Assembly (NCBI GenBank): GCA_963772845.1
Contig: CAVYYW010000018.1
Location: 1-60,803, forward strand
DNA from: CAVYYW01 sp963772845
GTDB lineage: Bacteria; Bacillota; Bacilli; Bacillales; Sporolactobacillaceae
Reading direction: 5' to 3'
Length of the DNA: 60,803 bases
Under the pieces are notes generated by a model that saw nothing but the letters and a program-made list of their open reading frames with translations, ran no database searches and was not told the origin of the DNA. Position 1 is the first letter of the stretch, and each line of letters opens with the position of its first letter. The position numbers and the translations under genes are program-made. This document shows, piece after piece, positions 45,743 through 54,196 of the stretch.

Positions 45743-46713
45743 GGATTGGCATTATAAGCTTTGCACATATGCATGCTCATAGCTATGCTAAGGCGCTGAC
45801 TTCCTATCCAAATGTAGATTTTGTAGGGATTGCTGATATTGTCAGAGAAAGGGGAGAACAGGCAGCAAATCAATATAACACCAATTACTTTTCAAGTGTA
45901 AGTGGTTTATTAGATCAGCAACTTGATGGGGTGATAATCACTTCTGAAAATGTGCGTCATTATCAAGATGTAATAGAAGCGAGTTCCAAGGGAGTTCATA
46001 TTCTTTGTGAGAAACCACTTGCCTTATCTGTGAGAGAAAGTAAAGAAATGATTGAAGCCTGCAGCCAAAATGGCGTCTTTCTTCAGGTTGCTTTTCCGGT
46101 ACGATTTAACACTTCCGTTGTCCGAGCCAAAAATATGCTCGATAATGGAGAGCTTGGTGAAATTCTTGCAATTAGAGGGACGAATAGGGGCACTAATCCT
46201 GGAGGATGGTTTGTTGAGAAAGATAAATCTGGCGGGGGGGCTGTGATGGATCACACAGTTCATCTCGTAGATATTATCCGATGGTTCACAGGTTCTGAAA
46301 TAACAGAGGTTTATGCCGAGTCGGGTCGTTATTTCTCCAATTACGAAACAGAAGATGCCGGCATCATAACAATTGGGTTGGAAAATGGTGCCTTTGCAAC
46401 GATTGATTGCAGCTGGTCCCGCAACCGGAATTATCCAACCTGGGGTGATGTCACCTTAGAGATCATCACAGTGAACGGCACATTAAGCATCGATGCTTTT
46501 GGTCAAATGATTAATGTTTATTCCAATCAATCAGGAGTTAAATGGGATTATTGGGGTGACGATATGGACGAAGGACTTGTTCATGATTTTCTAAAAACAG
46601 TCAAAAATTGCACAGTGCCCAGTATCACTGGTATCGACGGACTTCGTGCGGTTGAAGCGGTTGAAGCTGCCTACAAGTCAATCAAGGTTAAACAGCCAAT
46701 TCGTATAAGATAG
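45739..46713 (+). CDS. Gfo/Idh/MocA oxidoreductase 2
   Basis: 324 residues. N-terminal IGIISFAHMHAHSYAKAL (a variant nucleotide-binding start with His-rich loop), CEKPLAL, and the C-terminal catalytic MDHTVHLVDIIRWF. The pair may work in sequence as a dehydrogenase/reductase couple on one sugar. Last gene of the island, followed by a terminator. Confidence 0.9.
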   Translation: MRIGIISFAHMHAHSYAKALTSYPNVDFVGIADIVRERGEQAANQYNTNYFSSVSGLLDQQLDGVIITSENVRHYQDVIEASSKGVHILCEKPLALSVRESKEMIEACSQNGVFLQVAFPVRFNTSVVRAKNMLDNGELGEILAIRGTNRGTNPGGWFVEKDKSGGGAVMDHTVHLVDIIRWFTGSEITEVYAESGRYFSNYETEDAGIITIGLENGAFATIDCSWSRNRNYPTWGDVTLEIITVNGTLSIDAFGQMINVYSNQSGVKWDYWGDDMDEGLVHDFLKTVKNCTVPSITGIDGLRAVEAVEAAYKSIKVKQPIRIR

Positions 46714-46726
46714 AGCGCAATCGTCT

Positions 46727-46758
46727 AAAGGGCAAGGATTATCCTTTCCCTTTTTTTA
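46727..46758 (+). terminator. Terminator of the sugar island
   Basis: AAAGGGCAAGGAT / ATCCTTTCCCTTT stem followed by T tract, directly after the second oxidoreductase gene. Confidence 0.8.
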
Positions 46759-46784
46759 TTACAATACTTAAACAAATATTTGTT

Positions 46785-46884
46785 TTAGCCGGTGCCTGTT
46801 TAGCCGGTGTTTTTTTTAACCGGTGCCTGTCACGCCCCGGAATTTGTTTAGCCGGTGCCTGTCACGCCCCGGAATTTGTCGAAT
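46785..46884 (+). repeat. R repeat copies R15 (two full cores in tandem)
   Basis: A truncated unit with TTAGCCG spacer, a second with TTAACCG, one nearly full core, and a final full core (46855-46884), so a whole core has been duplicated here. The tail matches R14. Confidence 0.95.
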
Positions 46885-46952
46885 GAACGCCGGTTTTCCG
46901 GCGTGTTTATTTTTAGTTTAATAGGCGGAACAGAAAAGGCTTTAAAGTTGAT
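46854..46952 (+). repeat. 99-bp direct repeat partner of R14
   Basis: Matches 33998-34096 in the same orientation with about three mismatches; the two copies bracket the 12-kb sugar island. Confidence 0.93.
46887..46914 (+). terminator. Small hairpin in the R15 tail
   Basis: ACGCCGG-TTTT-CCGGCGT with GTTTATTTTT, identical to the hairpin in R14. Confidence 0.65.
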
Positions 46953-46957
46953 ATAAT
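46949..46957 (+). promoter_or_regulatory. Extended -10 promoter candidate for uxuA at the R15 tail end
   Basis: TGATATAAT is a perfect extended -10 element, 35 bp before the uxuA start. Its TTGAT half lies in the sequence shared with R14; the following bases are specific to this site. Confidence 0.45.
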
Positions 46958-46991
46958 AATAGACAAAATGTAAAAACAAGAGGTGATCTTT

Positions 46992-48041
46992 ATGAACCTG
47001 ACATTCCGCTGGTATGGGCGAGACAATGATACGGTGACCTTGGATCAGGTGAAGCAGATCCCGGGTACGAAGGGTATTGTGTGGGCCTTGCATCAGAAGT
47101 CTGCTGGAGACGTGTGGGAGAAGAATGAAATTCAGGAAGAAGTGGCGTATATTCGATCCTTTGGGTTTCATGCGGACGTTGTAGAGAGCGTCAATGTTCA
47201 CGAAGCAATTAAATTAGGCAGTGATGACCGTGGGAGATACATAGAAAATTACAAGCAAACAATCAGGAATCTTGCCGAATCCGGAGTAAAGGCCATCTGT
47301 TACAATTTTATGCCTATCTTTGATTGGACGCGAACAGAAATGTTTCATCCATTGGAGGATGGATCGACTGCTTTATTTTATGAACATGAGAAGGTGGAAA
47401 ATTCAGATCCTCAGGCTTTGATTCAGACGGTCGCAGATGCCTCGGATTTAACGTTACCAGGATGGGAGCCGGACAAGCTGGCGCGTATTTCTGAGCTATT
47501 TGAAGCCTACAAAACAGTCGATGAAGAGCAGCTATGGGAGAATCTAAGCTATTTTTTAACAGAAATTCTGCCTGTAGCTGAAGAATGTGATGTGATGATG
47601 GCGATCCATCCGGACGATCCGCCGTGGTCCATCTTTGGATTGCCGAGAATTATAACTGGACCGGCAAGTTATGACCGCCTGATAAAGATTTCAGATTCTC
47701 CATCCAATGGGATCACGCTGTGCACGGGCTCAATGGGGGCGAATCCAGATAACGATATGGTCGAGATTGCTGAAAAGTATGCCTCACGTGCTCCCTTTTC
47801 ACATATTCGAAACGTGAAAATTTATGAGAATGGCAGTTTTACTGAAACGGCCCATGCTGACCATAACGGTTCGATTGATATCAAAGGGGTCGTTAAAGCT
47901 TTACACAGTCAAAATTATGCCGGCTATGTCAGGCCAGACCACGGCCGGCATATCTGGGGAGAAGAATGTCGTCCCGGCTATGGTCTCTATGACAGGGCCT
48001 TAGGAATGATGTATCTCCTTGGGTTGTGGGATGGGATGTAG
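46992..48041 (+). CDS. uxuA: Mannonate dehydratase
   Basis: 349 residues from ATG 46992 (AGAGGTGAT upstream). It converts D-mannonate to 2-keto-3-deoxygluconate in glucuronate breakdown. Metal and substrate motifs include TGIVWALHQKSAGDVW-type N-terminus, CYNFMPIFDWTRT, MAIHPDDPPWSIFGLPRI, CTGSMGANPDND and VRPDHGRHIWGE. It stands alone without other uronate genes and has R15 before it and R16 behind it. Confidence 0.94.
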   Translation: MNLTFRWYGRDNDTVTLDQVKQIPGTKGIVWALHQKSAGDVWEKNEIQEEVAYIRSFGFHADVVESVNVHEAIKLGSDDRGRYIENYKQTIRNLAESGVKAICYNFMPIFDWTRTEMFHPLEDGSTALFYEHEKVENSDPQALIQTVADASDLTLPGWEPDKLARISELFEAYKTVDEEQLWENLSYFLTEILPVAEECDVMMAIHPDDPPWSIFGLPRIITGPASYDRLIKISDSPSNGITLCTGSMGANPDNDMVEIAEKYASRAPFSHIRNVKIYENGSFTETAHADHNGSIDIKGVVKALHSQNYAGYVRPDHGRHIWGEECRPGYGLYDRALGMMYLLGLWDGM

Positions 48042-48059
48042 ACGTGGTGTAGAAATTAG

Positions 48060-48130
48060 AACGGTGCCTGTTTGGGATGGTAGGGATGGTGCCTGGGATG
48101 GTGACTGTCACGCCCCGGAATTTGTCGAAT
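48060..48130 (+). repeat. R repeat copy R16
   Basis: Several partial left ends with a GGGATGGT spacer (GGTGCCTGTTTGGGATGGTAGG; GGTGCCTGGGATGGTGACT), then the CACGCCCCGGAATTTGTCGAAT core. It begins 19 bp after the uxuA stop, in gene orientation. Confidence 0.93.
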
Positions 48131-48159
48131 GAACACCGATATATTAGATATTTATCGGA

Positions 48160-48212
48160 AGCTGATTTGTCTTAATTCTTAGGTAAATCAGCTGTATTTT
48201 AAGAAAAATCCA
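48160..48212 (+). repeat. S repeat tail remnant S4
   Basis: GAAGCTGATTT...AAATCAGCTGTATTTTA and GAAAAATC match the hairpin part of the S1/S2 tail; the 20-bp units are absent. It directly follows R16. Confidence 0.5.
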
Positions 48213-48223
48213 ATGAGATTCTC

Positions 48224-48292
48224 TTACAGCTCTGGTGTCATCACTTCGTCTTTCAGTGTTTCAAAATCTAAGGTAAAAAATAACTGGGTCAT
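48224..48292 (-). pseudogene. Remnant of an IS256-type transposase N-terminus
   Basis: Twenty-two codons with a good ribosome site (AGGAGTGATGAAC) read MTQLFFTLDFETLKDEVM and then stop. This resembles the first residues of Bacillus IS256-family transposases; no further transposase sequence follows. It is probably a deletion scar. Confidence 0.4.
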
Positions 48293-48392
48293 GTTCATCA
48301 CTCCTGTTATGTTTTAGCCGTAAAAACATTGTAGCTTGGGGGAGGGAATGTCCCTTATTCAATGGACACCATTATAGGAGCATAGGGAGCAT

Positions 48393-48424
48393 AAAGACCG
48401 ACTGTTAAAAGTCGGTCTTTTCTT
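48393..48424 (+). terminator. Isolated hairpin terminator
   Basis: AAAGACCGACT / AGTCGGTCTTT perfect stem with short T run, bidirectional in form, between the IS remnant and the carbamoylase pseudogene. Confidence 0.65.
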
Positions 48425-48478
48425 GCTGATTAACTTGTTAATAGCCATTTATTTTATTAGAGAAATATAATTTTATTT

Positions 48479-49890
48479 TTATATGTTATTCCAAATTTTG
48501 TGCCTCTGATCTTCGTGACAGGTCCCATTCCTGGAGAACGTTTCCGATTCGACAAAACTCGGGGCGTGACAGGCACTTTCTAAACAACAGGCACTTTCTA
48601 ATACATAATTCTCTACAAAATCCTTTAAAACATGGACAGATTGGACACAGTCTGAGAGTGTGGACCATTCTTCAGGGTCGTGGCTGACTCCATTTTTGCT
48701 CCGGACGAAAATCATGGCAGCGGGGCGGTGGTGGCCGATGATCATGGCGTCGTGTCCAGCGCCGCTTGGCAGGTAAGTTGGGTGAATGTGGTTTTTCTCG
48801 AGAGAGGCTGCCAGCTGTTTTTGGAGAGTGGCCTCGATTGGAACGGGCTGGATACACTGGGTGACCTTGTGGGAAAGGTCAATCCTGGTGCTGCTCGGCT
48901 ACTGATTTTGCTTTTTTCAGCACGCGGTCAGCAACTTCATCACGCGTATGCTCGTAGATATCACGGATATCGACATACAGCGTGACTTCCTTTGGGATCA
49001 CATTCGTGCCGTTTGGTTGCACGTCCAGTTTTCCGACCGTTGCAACGGCTGTTTCGCTTATATTCTGGAGGGATAGAGGGGACGGCGCTAACGAATGCCC
49101 CGGCCGCAACCAGAGGATCGCGTCTGTCATTCATTGGCGTATTTCCGGCGTGTCCTGCCTGACCTGTAAACGTCAGTTCGAGCCAGCTTGGTCCGGCAAT
49201 TCCTGAGACAATGCCCACTGGAAGAGAAGCTTTTTCGAGACGTTTTCCCTGTTCAATATGAATTTCGACGTACATGGCAATGTCCTCGAGACGGCGTTTG
49301 GCGCTTGCATAGCCTTCCACTGTCAGCCCGCAGTCCGTGATTACTTTTTCAAAAGACTGGCCGTGAATGTCGACACGCTTCACTTGCTCGGCCATCATGA
49401 CTTCACCGGTCATGGCCTGGCTTCCGGTCAGACCGCTGTTAAAGCGGGAACCCTCTTCGTCGGTGAAAATAGCCACTTCATAAGGTCTTTCAGGAACATA
49501 TCCGGTTTCCTTCCAAGCTTCGACGACTTCAAGTGAACCGAGCACGCCAAGCGGACCGTCAAAGTGACCGCCGTTCGGCACACTGTCGACATGAGAGCCT
49601 GACATAATAGCAGGCAGCGATGGGTTCTGTCCCTCTAAGCGGCCGAAAACATTGCCCGCCCCATCAATTTTTACAGTGAGGCCAGCTTCCTTCATCCACT
49701 GGATCACTTGCTGCTTGGCTTCGTTTTCCTCATGGGAAAAGCCCAGTACGATGAACGCCCTGATCCTGCATTAACACCAATGCTGCCTATGATTGCAAAG
49801 CGTTCTGCTAATCTGCGTCCATTGATTCCGGAGTGATCAAATTTTGGATTGTAGTCGTCTAGTAAACGATGTAAGCAACGTCTCGTTCAT
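48479..49890 (-). pseudogene. M20-type N-carbamoyl-amino-acid/allantoate amidohydrolase, multiple frameshifts, R-encoded tail
   Basis: Zinc amidohydrolase hydrolysing carbamoyl amino acids or allantoate. Start ATG 49890 after GGGAGGAA. Fragments in order: DYNPKFDHSGINGRRLAERF; SGSHVDSVPNGGHFDG and FTDEEGSRFNSGLTGS (metal sites); GQAGHAGNTPMNDRRDP; VQPNGTNVIPKEVTLYVDIRD; then AMIFVRSKNGVSHDPEEW. At least four single-base shifts (near 49850, 49765, 49085, 48900) break the frame, more than in any neighbour. After ENYVLE the codons come from repeat R17 (SACCLESACHAPSFVE), and a non-homologous tail follows to 48479. Probably a true pseudogene. Confidence 0.8.
48548..48600 (-). repeat. R repeat copy R17
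   Basis: Minus-orientation core (ATTCGACAAAACTCGGGGCG TGACAGGCAC split here for length) plus one truncated left unit with the TTTCTAA spacer. It lies in the 3' end of the carbamoylase frame, in gene orientation. Confidence 0.94.
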
Positions 49891-50170
49891 GATCGATTCC
49901 TCCCATTCTTATCCAAATTATAAAGGAATGCTGGGGCATTGAGTATGTATAAATGAGACAAATTACTTGTTGGACCATTGTCTGATTTACATAGAAGCTA
50001 GTTTGTAATTTTTTCTAAAGAGGAATACGGATCGTTATTTTTGTCCTATAATGTAGGGATGATGTTAGCGAGAATGTAAATCTTTTGATAAGGGGAAACA
50101 GATATGGAGCCTTCCCGGCAGTCCTGCACACAATTTACGTTATAGAAAAAGAAAAAAGCCATTACTTAAG

Positions 50171-50572
50171 ATGGCTGCGATCGTTATATGGGGCATCGTT
50201 CTTTGCGTTAATACATGGACAGGGAACTTTGAAAGTTTTATAGATTTTCAATCGGTGAGCTTTCATTGGAATTCGTCACCAAACTTCATGAGTTTCTTTA
50301 ATTTAACTGACCTTACCCTGATCCATCGCAATTTTGTGATCGTAAAGCTTGGTCATTTTACGGGCTTTGCCATTATGGATTTTCTCATTTATAGCATGCT
50401 GAAAAGCCACAAACGTTCTGTGGCTATTTCAATCTTATTTGCACTGTTCACTGAGATTATGCAGCTGTTTTTCGGCAGAGACGGGCGGCTTTATGATCTG
50501 GTGATTGACTCTCTGGGTGTCTTTTCGGTTTTTGCTGCCATTAAATGGGCCAGTATAAAGAAGCCAAATTAA
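50171..50572 (+). CDS. VanZ-like membrane protein
   Basis: 133 residues in the open frame. WNSSPNFMSFFNLTD, LIHRNFVIVKLGHFTGFAIMDFLIYSML and EIMQLFFGRDGRLYDLVIDSLGV are VanZ-family hallmarks (about four membrane helices). The only good ribosome site (AGGGGAA, 50090-50096) serves ATG 50104 in another frame; a single-base change between 50104 and 50138 would join them (…RYRKRKKPLLKMAAIV), so the N-terminus may be longer. Function unknown; some members affect teicoplanin resistance. Confidence 0.75.
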   Translation: MAAIVIWGIVLCVNTWTGNFESFIDFQSVSFHWNSSPNFMSFFNLTDLTLIHRNFVIVKLGHFTGFAIMDFLIYSMLKSHKRSVAISILFALFTEIMQLFFGRDGRLYDLVIDSLGVFSVFAAIKWASIKKPN

Positions 50573-50577
50573 AAAGA

Positions 50578-50608
50578 CTGTCGAGAAAGTCTCGACAGCC
50601 TCATTTTT
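50578..50608. terminator. Terminator between convergent VanZ and RsbR genes
   Basis: CTGTCGAGA / TCTCGACAG stem with T5 on the right and A5 on the left; it probably works in both directions. Confidence 0.75.
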
Positions 50609-50693
50609 CTACATAATCTTTAATCATTTATGCGTTTTTGCTTCAGCTTGGTATGGACATTAAAACGAATAACGTGTAGAAAAACCAACCGGA

Positions 50694-51532
50694 TTAAGTC
50701 GTTTTTGTTAACGCCTGAGCAAGTGTGGCACGGATCTTGATCTTATCAAAGGAAAGGCCGAGCTGCACGGCTGTCATTGAAATTTCCGGGCGAATGCCTG
50801 AAAGGATGCACTCGACACCGAGCAAGCTTAACGCATCAATGAGCTGGAAGATCTGGTGGGCGACCATCGTATCGATCATCACAACGCCGGACAAATCAAT
50901 ATAAAGCTGGTCTGTACCGCTGTTCGAGCACTGTTCCAGGGTGTTTTCTAGAATCAGCTTGGCACGGGCAGTATCGATATCACCGACCAACGGAAGCAAG
51001 GCGGTGTTTTTTTCAAGGGAGATGATCGGTGAGCTTAACTCATTAATCATTTGCTGCTGAGCCCTGAGCTGGTTATTTAAAGTCTGTTGAACTGTCTCGG
51101 AAAAAAGCAGAATAATTTGATCGAATGTATTAATAATGATTTTTCCCCAATAATTGATTTCTTCATTGGTAACGTTTTCTTTATTGATGGCTGAAAATTC
51201 ACCAAGGATATCAAGATATTGGCCGCGCACTCGCATGAATTCACGAATGACATAGTGAATTGGCGTGTTCTGGTGCTCGGCGTCCTGGGCAATTTCATTA
51301 ATCCAAGGCTCGAAATTTCGATAGAACGTTTCCTCATCTTCAATAAAGATTCTGGAAATATGCAGGTGAAAATCATAGATTTTGTTTTTTTACGGTTTTG
51401 ATCACTGTTGGATTAGTAGACGCATAGACGCCTTCAGGATCGGATTTATCCAGAGATTGATACCAATCCTCCGTTAATTGCTCGGCCTTGCTTATGAAAA
51501 AATGATGCAATGCTTCATTCAATTGAATTCAT
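50694..51532 (-). pseudogene. RsbR-family stressosome protein with STAS domain, frameshifted
   Basis: RsbR paralogues form the stressosome that triggers the sigma-B general stress response. The N-terminal globin-like part (NEALHHFFISKAEQLTEDWYQSL; EDEETFYRNFEPWINEIAQDAEH) and C-terminal STAS domain (LIDLSGVVMIDTM-type IDLSGVVMIDTMVAHQIFQLI with phosphorylatable Thr; GIRPEISMTAVQLGL) are both clear. One extra T near 51380 splits the frame, and the start ATG 51532 (GGAGG upstream) is out of frame by one base with the rest. The STAS half is intact. Confidence 0.8.
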
Positions 51533-51763
51533 TTCTTTACCTCCGAATTCCATATGTAGGAAAAAACTCATGTTTCTATTATAGCTCATTCATTGTTAAA
51601 TAGACTATTGTTTGGAAAGAAAAAAATAGATAGATTATGGGAAGGGAATGGTGTGGACTTATTCTACAATGGAGCGTTCCCAACATACTTTTTAAATGGA
51701 CTCGAACCGGGTTCATTTTTCGGTTCAATGTTATAAAAACCTTCAGAGGTGAATCTTAAAGAA

Positions 51764-51783
51764 AGGAGCGGGACCCCGCTCCT
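51764..51783 (-). terminator. Terminator of the aldo/keto reductase gene
   Basis: AGGAGCGGG / CCCGCTCCT perfect stem; on the minus strand it is followed by TTCTTT. Confidence 0.65.
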
Positions 51784-51800
51784 AATCTATAATCAGTTAC

Positions 51801-52757
51801 TTATTCACTAACCGAATGAAGAAGATCTTCAGACCATGCCCAGTCGCTGATCTTGGCAGCGTCCGTGACATGATGGGGTTTGCTTGCCCCGATAATAGCA
51901 GATGTAACAGCCGGCTGGTTCAAGACCCAGGAAAGGGCGAACTGGGACAGGCTGACTTGGTTTTGTTCGGCGAGTGAACGATAGTGATCAACTTTTTTAA
52001 AATTCTCGTCGGTGAAATATTTTCTGAGAAGCTTTTCACCATGCGCCGCCCGGCTTTCCGGAGGGGCGTCATTCGGCGTTAAATATTTTCCGGAGAGCAT
52101 ACCTCTGGCCATAGGACTGTAAGCCATGACACCGACATTTTCAGATTCGCAGAAAGGCAGCAGTTCTTGTTCAATTTCTCTGGAAAGCAGATTATACTGC
52201 GGCTGCACAGAGATATAACTGGCGAGATTCAAGCGCTCACTGATTGCATGTGACTTCATAATTTGCCAGGCTGCATAGTTAGAACAGCCGATGTAGCGCA
52301 CTTTCCCTTGGTGGACCAGGTCATCCAGTGCCCGCAATGTTTCGTCAAGCGGTGTATTTGGATCAAAATAGTGAACCTGATACAGGTCAATATAATCTGT
52401 TTGCAGCCGGTTCAGAGAGTTCTCGACTTCATTCATCAGATGTTTTCTTGAGAGCCCTGACTGATTTTTACCGTGTCCCATTCTGATTCCAGCCTTTGTT
52501 GCTAGGACCACATCGTCTCTTTTTCCCTTAAGTGCGCGCCCAATAATTGCTTCCGACTCGCCTGTTCCATAGGGGACTTCTGTATCCTGACCTGTTCCGT
52601 AATAGTTAGCGGTGTCGATAAAATTAATGCCCTGATCAATGGCCGTATTTAAAATAGTCTCCGAAGCTGCTTCATCAATCCATCTTCCGAAAGCCATGGT
52701 CCCCAAGCATAATGAGGAGACCTCAAGCCCCGTTCTACCTAGACGTTGGTATTGCAT
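51801..52757 (-). CDS. Aldo/keto reductase
   Basis: 318 residues from ATG 52757 (GAGGTGAGAGG upstream). NADPH-dependent carbonyl reductase with a TIM barrel: catalytic Asp and Tyr in INFIDTANYYG, Lys in VLATKAGI, His in LYQVHYFDP, and the cofactor-binding end AIIGASKPHHV. It resembles the YhdN/GSP69 group, which in B. subtilis belongs to stress regulons; its position beside an rsbR-type gene fits but is not proof. Confidence 0.92.
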   Translation of the reverse strand: MQYQRLGRTGLEVSSLCLGTMAFGRWIDEAASETILNTAIDQGINFIDTANYYGTGQDTEVPYGTGESEAIIGRALKGKRDDVVLATKAGIRMGHGKNQSGLSRKHLMNEVENSLNRLQTDYIDLYQVHYFDPNTPLDETLRALDDLVHQGKVRYIGCSNYAAWQIMKSHAISERLNLASYISVQPQYNLLSREIEQELLPFCESENVGVMAYSPMARGMLSGKYLTPNDAPPESRAAHGEKLLRKYFTDENFKKVDHYRSLAEQNQVSLSQFALSWVLNQPAVTSAIIGASKPHHVTDAAKISDWAWSEDLLHSVSE

Positions 52758-52922
52758 ACCTCTCACCTCAGTTTTATATATTTAAAGGATGCCAGTAAAT
52801 GCTGTTAGAGTAATTGTGAGCCATTTCATCAGGGGAATCAAGAAAACTGCTGGCGGTGATTTGAGACATTTAGAATCATAGGATAAAATGAGAGGAATTC
52901 AACCGGAGAAAGCAGGGAGAGC

Positions 52923-53566
52923 ATGAGACGATTTGGCATACAGGTTCTTTTCTTTATTGGCGGTCTGATTGTATTCAGCTATGGGATTTCCCAGGCGATT
53001 CAGGTAAATATCTCGGCATACACCCGTGGGATGTTCTCAATGTGACCTTGTACGATAAATTCGGGCTGTCGATCGGCACCTGGAATATAATCATTGGTAT
53101 GCTGCTGGTCACCGGCTCGTTCTTTTTTGGCAGAAAATACATTCATGTCGGCACATTCCTCAATGCTGTGCTTGTCGGGGTGCTTGTTGATTTCTTTCTG
53201 TATCTTGATGTTTACCTTCCTTCAGCCTCAACGGCAGGCGATGTGTTGCTGCTGCTGTTTGCAATTTTGCTGATGGGGATTGGCGGAGGGATGTATTCTG
53301 CAGCAGGTCTCGGCGCTGGTCCAAGAGACGGATTTATGCTATCGATCTCAGAAAAACTCGGAACCTCCATCCGGAAGGTGAGGATTATTACAGAGTCTCT
53401 GATTCTCGTGATTGGCCTCCTGCTCGGCGGGCCCGTGTTTATTTTTACATTTATTTATACATTCATTCAGAGCCCCATCTTTCAATTTTCGTTTCTCCTC
53501 TGTACGAAATGGCTGAACCGAATAGCCGTGCCGTCAAGCGCTCAGAGTGAAGCGAAGTCCGGCTAA
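52923..53566 (+). pseudogene. YczE/YitT-like membrane protein, N-terminal frameshift
   Basis: ATG 52923 (GGGAGAG upstream) begins MRRFGIQVLFFIGGLIVFSYGISQAIQV. One base near 53005 must be removed to continue as LGIHPWDVLNVTLYDKFGLSIGTWNIIIG, after which five or so helices follow (DVLLLLFAILLMGIGGGMYSAAGLGAGPRDGF). The motif GLGAGPRDG is typical of the YczE/YyaS family, membrane proteins of unknown function. The terminator follows. Confidence 0.8.
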
Positions 53567-53584
53567 GAAAAGTTGCTCCCTGTG

Positions 53585-53615
53585 AAGACCTCTTTAATGA
53601 GAGGTCTTTTTTTGT
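53585..53615 (+). terminator. Terminator after the YczE-like gene
   Basis: AAGACCTCT / AGAGGTCTT stem, 6-nt loop, T7. Confidence 0.85.
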
Positions 53616-53626
53616 GGGGGTTTAGG

Positions 53627-53933
53627 CCATTGAACAAGTCCCTCGGTGTTGTCATTGTTGTTGATTTCGCTCTAGGCAGCTCGCTTTCCACGGGCACGGC
53701 CTCAGCTAACTTTGGCTGAGTTTCTTTGTGCGCCAAAGTGGATCTTCGGACGCGTGCTGGTCGCGTCGGACGTGCAATCGCGACCTTCCGCTCAATCAAC
53801 TTATTTGATGTCCATTAGAGGTCAAATATGGCTATAGATTTTCAGCGGCCATCAGCTAATTACATGGCGGCTCAAATTTTCCAGCAGCACAATCAAGTGA
53901 ACGTGGTAACCTCTAGGTGGACTTTTTCAGTGG
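53627..53933. mobile_element. MITE-like element copy M1
   Basis: 307 bp with terminal inverted repeats CCATTGAACAAGTCC (left, degenerate) and GGACTTTTTCAGTGG (right). The interior matches copy M2 along its length (TTGATTTCGCTCTAGGC, GCACGGCCTCAGCTAACTTTGG, GTGCGCCAAAGTGGATCTTCGGACGCGTGCT, the last in two parts, and GGCTATAGATTTTC). No open frame, so it is non-autonomous. Confidence 0.75.
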
Positions 53934-54066
53934 TCTCACCCTGACTTGATGGCCTTAATGAACCATCATGATAAACGATACGATGGCCATTTGCCCTGGT
54001 TATTTTGTGCCACAATCCTTTAGAAAACGGCGTTACGACAGAAGCAACAGCTTATGCACCGTGTTC

Positions 54067-54098
54067 ATTCGACATGCTTCGGGGCGTGACAGGCACCA
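54067..54098 (-). repeat. R repeat copy R18
   Basis: ATTCGACATGCTTCGGGGCG then TGACAGGCACC: a minus-orientation core with a variant centre, 100 bp before the sigma-factor start. Read on the plus strand it gives FDMLRGVTGT in the same frame as the sigma gene. Confidence 0.85.
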
Positions 54099-54196
54099 TA
54101 TTCACAAAACACCAAGAGGACAGGTCCACACAGGATTGCTATGATCGCTCTACCGCGGAATACTTGAGGACGCGTCCTTACCTGGATGGATTAATA

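Noticed and set aside
54005..54196. Extended N-terminus of the sigma factor from 54005
   Set aside because: The extra 64 codons include repeat R18, have no ribosome site, and ATG 54197 has GGATGGA at proper distance.
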